Origin: Morella rubra
Taxonomy: Eukaryota > Streptophyta > Magnoliopsida > Fagales > Myricaceae
Assembly: GCA_003952965.2 (NCBI GenBank)
Contig: CM025855.1
Span: forward strand, 958,840 to 1,022,839
Length of the DNA stretch: 64,000 nucleotides
Direction: 5' to 3'
In this document: piece after piece, positions 56,334 to 64,000 of the stretch
How the letters are laid out: every line of letters starts with the position of its first letter
Position numbering within the stretch: the stretch's first letter is position 1
The notes under the pieces: generated by a model
What the model saw: the letters and a program-made list of their open reading frames with translations, nothing else
What the model was told of the DNA's origin: nothing
The model's database searches: none
Program-made: the position numbers and the translations under genes

Positions 56334-57531
56334 AGGGAGGAAGGATACGTGCAAGGTGGGATTGCCGCATTGGACCTCTTCGCCATTAGCAAGCAATTTT
56401 ATTGGAATTGAAGAGAAGTTACAACACGTGCAATACAGAAAAGGGTTATAGGCCCATCTAAAATACTGAAGCAGAGTGAGAACAAGGCCCACGCATTTTG
56501 AAACCGGATCCACAGACCCAACAATCAAATACTGATCCAAAAATCTAGAGGCTAAACGCGTATCCAAAGACCTGAAGACTCCACTCGGGCCTAAAGGCTT
56601 AGGCCCAATTTAGTTGGTTAAGCCGGCGAGGTAACAGCCATACCAGAAGAAAAATCATAAAATTGCAAGGAGTCTAACCCCATTTGTTTCCACCACTCGG
56701 CCCAACATCTAGCCGTACGTATTCAGTTGGGCTAATAGGTAGGTTAAAGAGTGACTTTCTATTCATACACAACTGACGTTTGAGTTAAAAATTTATTTAA
56801 AACATAACGGAATAAACTTTAATAAAATACTTCAAATAAATCTCTCTAAAGAATTGAGTAAAAATATTTAATTCAAAATTCTTTAAAAAAAGAAATGTCA
56901 AATCTAAACATTATTACTACATAAAACAGTCAAACACCATAACCTATACTTGCTTGATGTTCAAACCAAGATATGTCCAGTTCAGTTATATAGGGCATCT
57001 TTCAAGATTGGACCCCAACATATATATCATCTCAAGCTAAAAGTTTCTTCTTACTCTTGTGACTATAATTCAATTATGGATTTTTCCCTTCAGCATCGTC
57101 ACTAAGTCTAAATAGTTATTGGCTAGTTTTAAAACAATTTTTTTTATTTTTATTGTATTTGGATTTTATATTTTTGCTCCTGTAAAGCGACAAACACAGC
57201 AACTACACAAGGTCAGCAATATTCTAAAGCAGAAACAACAACTCCATCAGATTGATCAACACGATGGTGAACTTTTAATTATTATTTTTTCTAGTAAAAA
57301 ACGATAGGAGCGGTGACGAGAAGTAGGGACTCTATTTGGACATAAGTATCATAATTGGTACCTATGAGGAAACTACTCAAGCAATAACTAGACTGATTCA
57401 TGCCGACACAAAGGGACATTAGACGCCCTTGCAAGAAGGACCGAGCCATTGCCTTACTCTAGCCCCACTGAGAATCAAGCATGAAGATGCATCCACTCCC
57501 TCTTGAGTGACTTTCAATACATATGGAGTTG

Positions 57532-57735
57532 TGAAGTGGTGTTTTAGTGTCAAAATCTTTGAGTGGTTAAAATTTTGAGGTATAAAAGTTGGTGAAAAAA
57601 TAAGATAATTTTATGAGTGTCGGTGCAAAAGTAAAGAGAGAATATTTAAATGAATATTATAGTGAATAAAAATGATTTGATAGGTAAGTTTTTTTAATTA
57701 AACTCAAATTTTTAAATACTCAAAACATGAGCTCT
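57532..57735. repeat. MITE-like element, third copy of the 6.7-kb family
   Basis: Same motif order as 41,762-41,965 (GTGAAAAAATAAGATAATTTTAT, AGTAAAGAGAG, ATGAATATTATAGTGAATAAAAATGAT). It lies in the spacer between the UBA gene and the LRR gene. Confidence 0.5.
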
Positions 57736-58080
57736 TATCAAATTTTTAATTCTTTCCTTCTTGTATTTTTCTTAGCTTTTCGAACACAGATAGTAGTGAA
57801 GCAGAAAATGACTCTTGGGCGCCAAACTGAACCCGAAACTTCCTGCAGATGACCGCTAATTCAAAGAGACGAAAAGAATCAATAACAATTTTCAGTCTGA
57901 CTGACCATTGAGGAGGAAATTTCCGTCCCTCCTGTTTGAATCCGTCAATTATGAGCATCATGTTTATTTTCTTCCTACCATAAAGCCTTAACTTCTAATT
58001 GGGAGGGACAGGTATGGCCCAGTTGTGACTTCTCTAGCACATAAGTCTTGGTCTTTTCTTTTTGTGTGTTGACGGACCTT

Positions 58081-58087
58081 TATAAAA
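58081..58087 (+). promoter_or_regulatory. TATA box of the LRR receptor-like gene
   Basis: TATAAAA lies 59 bases before the ATG at 58146, which leaves room for a short leader of about 30 bases. The position fits a core promoter. No other element assigned. Confidence 0.6.
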
Positions 58088-58145
58088 TGAGCCGTGGAGT
58101 TGATTTTGTTCAGATTCACCTTATTCAATTCTGGAGAGCCAAACG

Positions 58146-60866
58146 ATGAAAGGCGGTTGTGTCGAATGTTTTATTATTCTTGGATTCCTGTGGGCAGAAA
58201 TTACACTTGGCTTTGGAGTAGACGTGCAAATTTCTGAGGTCAAGTGCATCGAGGAAGAAAGACAAGCACTCCTCAAATTCAAACATGGCCTTCTGGATCC
58301 TGAGAATCTATTGGCTTCTTGGGATAGTCTGGAAGATTGCTGCAAATGGAAAGGAATCGGATGCAGCAACCAAACAGGTCATGTGATCCAGCTTTCTCTC
58401 CCGGGTCAAAATATGGTTTTTTTTCAATCCGAATATTATATCTCTGCTCCGAATCTACAAGGTGAGATAAGCTTTTCCTTACTTGGGTTGCAACATTTGA
58501 CATACCTGGACTTAAGTTCCAACAATTTTAGCGGCAAACCCCTTCCAGCGTTCCTTGGATCATTCCCAAAGTTGCAACATCTCTCTCTTTACAACACCGA
58601 TATATCTGGAGCCATTCCTCGACAGCTTGGAAATCTATCAAGCTTAATTTATCTAGATCTTTCCGGGAACTATAAATTGACTGAGGTCCATAGCCTTGAT
58701 TGGCTCTCTCAGCTTTACTCTCTAGAAAAATTAAACATGGCCGGCGTCAACCTCAGCCAGGCAGTCAATTGGCCAGATAAGGTTAACAGGCTTCCTTCTA
58801 TAATAGACATTAATCTAGCTTACTGTCAGCTCTCCATGCCAATGCCTCCTGTGCTTCCCAATGCTAATTCTTCATCGACACTTTCATCCCTCGATCTTTC
58901 TTCCAATTATCTCAGTTCCTCAATATTTCCCTGGCTATTCAATTATACAAGCCTTGTTGATCTTATGTTGTATTCTAATGAGTTACGAGGTCCAATTCCC
59001 GATGCTTTTGGCAGAATGAATTCTCTTCGAACTCTTGCGCTCTATCAGAATCAACTTCAAGGAGGCGTTCCGAAATCCTTTTGGAATCTCTGTACTTTAA
59101 GTTCATTGCATCTTGGATATAACAATCTCAGCGGGCAGCTTTCCGAATTTATGAGTAATACATCAGGGTGCATGGCGGACTCTCTGGAGCTTTTGTATTT
59201 AGATAAGAATAAATTCACAGGGCCGTTGCCTGATAACTTTGGAAACATGTCCAATCTAATTGTGTTGAGCGTTGTTGGGAACTTTTTGGAAGGTGTAGTC
59301 TCCGAAACCCATTTTTCAAATCTCTCCAAACTACAGGATTTATTTCTTGGATCCAATTCTCTGAGTTTGAACTTCAGCTTTGCATGGAAACCCCCATTCC
59401 AACTGGATACGATACAGCTGGGGTCTTGCAAAATGGGACCGGCTTTCCCAAAATGGCTTCAAAGCCAAAATATGTTCACTAAGCTTGATATATCTGATGC
59501 TGGAATTTCTGATACTGTTCCTCCTTGGTTTTGGGACATAACTCCCAGGTTAGATCATCTAAATATGTCGTGGAACCAGCTACATGGAAAAGTGCCCGAT
59601 TTATCATCACCAAAAGTTGCCACTTTTTCCAACAATATAGATTTGAGCCACAACCTTTTCGAGGGTCCAATACCACCTTTTCCTTCAAATGTGGGAGCAA
59701 TATTCCTATCGAGCAATAGGTTTTCCGGGTCAATTTCCTTTCTTTGTGCACTCACTAAGGGGTTATTGAATGTTTTAGACCTCTCAAACAATATGTTATC
59801 AGGAGATCTTCCTGATTGCTGGATCCACTTCAAACAGTTATCTGTTCTTAGTTTGTCCAACAACAACTTGTCTGGGGAAATACCGAGCTCCATGGGTTCC
59901 CTCATCTTGATCCAAATCTTACGTCTAGGCAACAACAGTTTTGTCGGAAAGTTGCCTTTATCCCTTCAGAATTGCAAAAATGTTGATAACCCTTGATGTG
60001 AGAGAAAATAAATTGTTTGAAACCGTGCCAGTGTGGATAGGTGATAGCCTACCTAATTTGTTTATTCTTAGCCTGAGATCTAATCGGTTTTATGGAAGCT
60101 TGCCTTTGAACCTGTGTCATCTGGCAAAGATTCAAATCTTGGACCTTTCTTTGAATAGCATCACGGGAACTATTCCCAAGTGTATCAACAATCTGACTGC
60201 AATGTCTCAGAAACAGAATTTAAGTAGAACAGCAGTCGACACATACTTTGTAGCTTATATGGAATATACATCAGTGGAATGGAAAGGAACAGAGTATGTG
60301 TTTCAGAATGCCTGCGACTTCTAAAGATCATTGATCTTTCAGGTAATAAATTAGTTGGAGAAATTCCAGAAGAAATTACGAGTCTGACAGAGTTGGTTGC
60401 TTTGGATTTATCAGGAAACAATATCACGGGAGTAATCACTCCAAAGATTGGTCTGCTGCGAAATTTGCAAATTCTTGATTTATCTAAAAACCAACTTCAT
60501 GGTGAAATCCCAGGAAGCTTTTCTGATTTAACCTTTCTCAGTCGCTTGAACTTGTCAGAAAACAACTTGTCAGGCAAAATTCCCACAGCAACTCAACTCC
60601 AGACCTTTGATGCTTCTGCCTTTATGGGGAATCCGGATCTATGTGGATCTCCACTTCCAAAAAAATGTCCTGAAGATCCCAGCAATGACAGGAGTCCTAT
60701 TGATCAGGGACATGATGGTGATGATGGGTTTATAACTAGAGGATTTTATGTTGCCGGGGCCGTCGGATTTGTAGTAGGCTTTTGGGGAGTGAGTTGCAGT
60801 TTAGTGCTTAACCTGCGGTACATACTGAGGCGCCTTACTTCAAAAGTTCGAGTGATGTTAAGATAG
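58146..60866 (+). pseudogene. LRR receptor-like protein (EIX2-like), two frameshifts
   Basis: Intronless, about 2.7 kb, equal to roughly 906 codons if frames are followed by homology. It starts with a signal peptide (about residues 1-24), then an LRR N-terminal cap (CIEEERQALLKFK and ASWDSLEDCCKWKGIGC). About 25 plant-type extracellular LRRs follow (LxxLxxLxLSxNxLSGxIP), then an island region (AVDTYFVAYMEYTSVEWKG), the last LRRs, a GNPDLCGSPLPKKC cap, an acidic stretch, one membrane helix (GFYVAGAVGFVVGFWGV) and a short basic tail. There is no kinase, so it is an RLP, a class that senses microbial or endogenous ligands through partner kinases. Frame 1 stops at 59,994 after one extra base near 59,984. 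The reading goes on in the +1 frame until one missing base near 60,306 restores frame 1. As written it encodes only a 616-residue secreted fragment. Confidence 0.8.
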
Positions 60867-61285
60867 GCTCTGTATGTGCAACTACAGCTCTACTAGAAGA
60901 TGGTTCTAAGATCACCCTATATTCGTACGTGTTTTATAACCTTGCCGATTTGAATGACTTCAATTTTCTAGTTAACTTCTGATATATAATATAGTTTGCT
61001 CAAATGTGATAACTATTGTTTAAGTTATAAGATGTGGATTTTACTGATCACTTTTCATATCCATAGCCATAGGCATTTAATTAACTATTATCTCAAACTA
61101 AACATTCTTTTGTCGTCTTTTCTTTTTTCTTTTTTCTTTCGGCCATTATCTATTTTGGAGCTGTTATACAGACTTAACGCATACCTTAGGATTACGACTT
61201 CAGTAAAGTAACTGGCACAAAAATTAATTTCTAATATTTCATGAATAGTTGCGTGTTATGAAGAAAGAAGAATGAATATGGTATT

Positions 61286-61764
61286 GCCCCTCACAGGTCC
61301 GCTAGCCTTTTATGCCCCCTGCCGCCTCCTCCCGTTTTGTAGACTGTTCCTGCTGTTTTTCTCTTAAGGGTCTCCTAGCCGCCGTCATTTTGTGCCGCCT
61401 AGAGCTGTCATTTCTCCTTCTCCCCTTATACAGCCAGTCACTGCTTGAAGATTGTACTGAAGGAGTTGGATCGACGCTCTGATCGCCCTTCCTCCAGTGG
61501 AAGCAGCCATCCCTTGTGCAGTGGTCTTGTTATGTCCTGGTCCTTGTGGCCAATTTGTGCGTCCCGACCCTTGTGGTCGGTTTGTATTGTGTCCTGTCTT
61601 TGTGGCTAGTTTGTGTCTTCTCATAGAATCTACCCTATTGTGGAGCTTGTTGGTCCGTTTAGGTTTTTTTGTTGGCCTTCTGGCTTTTTTTTTTTTGTTA
61701 TGTACTTGGATGTATTATTCTCAATTATTAATCTAATATTTCAGTTGCCTAGGAAAAAAAAAAA
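61286..61764 (+). mobile_element. Retroposed insertion with poly(A) tail and target duplication
   Basis: A GC-richer block ends in an A run at 61,754-61,764. The 18 bases before it (AAGAATGAATATGGTATT, 61,268-61,285) recur just after the A run with two mismatches (AAGAATCAACATGGTATT), a target-site duplication typical of LINE-driven insertion. It has no reverse transcriptase. Inside are about three repeats of roughly 28 bases (CCTTGTGGCCAATTTGTG type) at 61,530-61,620. Probably a 5'-truncated LINE or a SINE-like element. Confidence 0.65.
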
Positions 61765-62193
61765 GAATCAACATGGTATTTGCTTGGGGTCAAAGGATCT
61801 TGAAAGGCATAAAACAGAATAATTCAAGTATACTTGCAATAATTTGACAAGAAAGCGTTAACAATTTTCCCACTTTATAAATATCTTCTACATTCCTATT
61901 CTCAATATTTATGAAGAGGCCACAGATACCATTAACATGTATATATAAGTTAGAAGACATAAAGAAAGTAGTCACTTTTCACGATCAATCTCCTTTTCCA
62001 TTCCCAAAAATAAGTCCTATTTATACAGGGGAGAAAGCAAAACAACATTGTAATCGAGCAACTACTAATTTACCATTGATCTAACTCAAAAAGAGAACGC
62101 ATCAAATGCCAAAGAACAGACACACAATGCTTTCTGCCTAGATTTGGAAAGAAACACTATAGTACAAAACATAAGCAACTGAGGGTTACACAA

Positions 62194-62368
62194 TTACAGA
62201 CCAAATATGTGGTCACTTGCACCAAATATGGCAGCATTGAACTGTCTCGTGTTCAAGTCGCTTCCGTCCAAAGCAGTACCAGAGCGATCAAGCCACTGAG
62301 TTGGACCTGGGTTGTCACTCTCCTCTACCCACTCGGAGGTCATATCGATGTCATCAAAGTCCAAGGAC
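62194..62368 (-). CDS. Unrecognised terminal exon of a minus-strand gene
   Basis: After a possible acceptor (GGTTACAG) at 62,369, the frame reads SLDFDDIDMTSEW, then VEESDNPGPTQWLDRSG, and ends DHIFGL followed by TAA at 62,194. Composition is protein-like: acidic, with Trp, Pro and Gly. I do not recognise the family. No upstream exon with matching phase is visible between 62,370 and the UBA-copy exons at 63,106-63,918, so the rest of the gene, if real, lies beyond the right edge, or the exon is a leftover. Confidence 0.4.
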
Positions 62369-62815
62369 CTGTAACCTTGACGCATGGATCAGAACCATTT
62401 AGTTATCATTCCACTCATTGGAATAAAAGGAGGTATTTTAGCATCAAGCTGTTTTGTTTTCCAGAGTAATGGTGGAAACACACTAAAAGAACAAAGCAAA
62501 AGTAGTAGGATCTTTGGATGTAAATGAAGACACACGTGTATCAAGCACAACTAAGATATCAGATCAGAAATGTTCAATCATTAACAAATGTATATGAAAT
62601 CAGACTCCTAAGTCGCGAGAAGATTGATTAAATGTTCTATTTCTTTTAATCTTGAGTAACCTTTTTCCTTTCCTTTTAAAGTGCCAAATTCACACTCAAT
62701 GGCAGTTTCAGAATTTAACTTTTCCAAATTGGATGTAATAATATTTTATCTTTACCCGCGATAACCTACACACTCCTAAATTTTAGTGGCATTTCGATCA
62801 ATCTGTAAGGGCAAA

Positions 62816-64000
62816 TGTATTCTTGATTCATCTTGCTATAGGGAAGCAGGTGCTTTCAATTGGAGACTAGCAAACTTTTCAAATTACAGACACTCGTGGG
62901 AGGTGTGCTTTCAATCCCCTGGGAGAAGGGGAAAAAGAAACTTCTGCTTTTTTAGGCATTGTACAGAAACCATATTGTTATCTACAACCAGAATAAGGCA
63001 ACGTTCTAAAACGGAAAACACAACTGCTTGTATGAGGTTGCCACTCACTCCTATATTCTCACTCCAATATTCTTTAGTACAGATAGCAACATGTATCCAA
63101 TATTTTCACGTAGAACTGTTAAGGAAATGAGCCAGTGCCTTGTCTGTGTCATTATCATACATGACTAAGGCTTCGGCCACATTGCTCAATGAAAATCCCA
63201 TTTCTCGTAGAAGAGTGTAGCCATTGACAAATTCTCGCACCTAAAAAGACAGAAAAAAAGGAAACCAGTGCAACTTTAGATCTTCTGCCAGAATATTCTA
63301 ATTCTCCCAGCGGATCACCAAGTTAAGAACAAGTAGTGATAACATCTACCCTAACTAATAGGTACAGAAAAAAGGACTTCCATAAGCCAAAAACATTTCT
63401 GCAGGCATAAATCAAACGCAAACTAGTACTGGGGACATTTCCTTGCTGCAGGTAGCCTCCTAGCATGTCATAAAACCATGAATCTTTCAATTACACAACT
63501 AGGATGATATGACTTAAGAGTTACTTTCAGGGAAAAGCAAACCCGAAAGGTGGAAAGGGTAGAAAAAGGATTACAGATAACTCTGTGAAAGGAAAAACCT
63601 TTCTTCCTTTTCTGTCTTTGTCTATCAGTTTTTTAATTCCATTTGAAACTCATGACCTTGGCCGTAAAGCACAATATAATGCCGTTACAGAGATAAAAAC
63701 TCATGAGAACTTACCCCCGCCCCCCCCCCCCACCCCCCCCCGCCCGCTTAAAAAAAAAAAAAAAAAAAAAAAAGCACTCGCGTGTTACATAGATGAAGCA
63801 AAACTTCAAGACATACCTTGGTTGGATCATCTCCATAATTAGCAACAGCTTGAGGAACAGCTTCTTGGTTGAGCCCCATGGAAATATATTTGCTCACTAC
63901 AGGATCAGCAACAGACCCCTGCCATTTATAAATCGAGTTACTTCACACCTTGAGGATAGAAGCAATTATCATTTTACAAATGCTGCCCAAAGAGAAATGA
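62816..64000 (-). repeat. Segmental duplication, copy B (3' part of the UBA gene)
   Basis: Second copy of 53,056-54,240, same orientation, starting sharply at 62,816 and continuing to the window edge. It shows small indels, a longer poly(C)/poly(A) tract and scattered substitutions. Confidence 0.9.
63106..63918 (-). CDS. Second UBA gene copy, last two exons only in the window
   Basis: Exons 63817-63918 and 63106-63240 have the same lengths, splice sites and stop as the exons at 54034-54135 and 53346-53480. The encoded 78 residues keep both UBA-like units, with about eight changes (such as L to V, S to N, R to Q, L to Q, T to A, Q to R, S to L, Q to H). I count only about two silent changes in the same bases, so constraint on this copy may be relaxed or altered. 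Whether the upstream exons exist lies outside the window. Confidence 0.65.

Noticed and set aside
55902..56567. 221-codon minus-strand frame over the UBA exon 1
   Set aside because: It is another frame of the real exon 1 and its leader, rich in Leu/Ser from the CT repeat and intron.
57119..57307. 62-codon plus-strand frame with a hydrophobic start
   Set aside because: Resembles a signal peptide only because of a T-rich run; there is no ATG at its start.

Overview
The window is nuclear DNA of a flowering plant, most likely a woody eudicot of the rosid type. The evidence is GT-AG introns of widely varying length, AT-rich introns and spacers, plant-only gene families, and many fragments of plant transposable elements. 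I cannot name the species from sequence alone.

Layout. Positions 1-37,000 hold a cluster of three ABC transporter genes of the ABCC/MRP type (ABCC10-like), all on the minus strand. Copy 1 (1-4,168, running off the left edge) is broken by six single-base deletions. Copy 2 (13,780-19,474) is an intact reading frame over 11 exons but has no N-terminal TMD0 domain. Copy 3 (28,895-36,237) is a complete gene of about 1,483 codons with TMD0, two transmembrane domains and two nucleotide-binding domains. Copies 1 and 2 are a recent tandem duplication that includes the introns, the 5' leader, a TATA box and about 2 kb upstream. Copy 3 is an older relative. The gap between copies 1 and 2 (about 7,500-13,700) is a graveyard of LINE and LTR retrotransposon pieces. 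Between copies 2 and 3, on the plus strand, sits a nine-exon gene for the exosome cap subunit RRP40 (23,411-28,040).

Positions 37,300-46,800 are gene-poor, AT-rich DNA with MITE-like elements. At 47,108-52,486 (plus) is a 12-exon GT31 hydroxyproline O-galactosyltransferase (HPGT type). Tail-to-tail with it at 53,346-56,259 (minus) is a five-exon gene for a small protein with two UBA-like segments. From memory, the Arabidopsis relatives of RRP40, HPGT and the UBA gene also lie near one another, so this looks like conserved microsynteny into which the ABCC cluster and an LRR gene are interleaved.

At 58,146-60,866 (plus) is an intronless LRR receptor-like protein gene (EIX2-like) carrying two opposite single-base frameshifts. 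At 62,816-64,000 there is a second copy of the 3' part of the UBA gene, with both exons intact, continuing beyond the right edge. An unrecognised terminal exon lies at 62,194-62,368.

The most informative features are the independent decay and transposon loading of the two young ABCC copies, the loss of TMD0 in both, a long-hairpin element family with a perfect 9-bp target duplication in a UBA intron and a degenerate relative next to the RRP40 start, and the amino-acid-changing divergence of the duplicated UBA exons. I see no CRISPR array, operon or convincing tRNA/rRNA gene, and nothing that amounts to a wholly new biological system.
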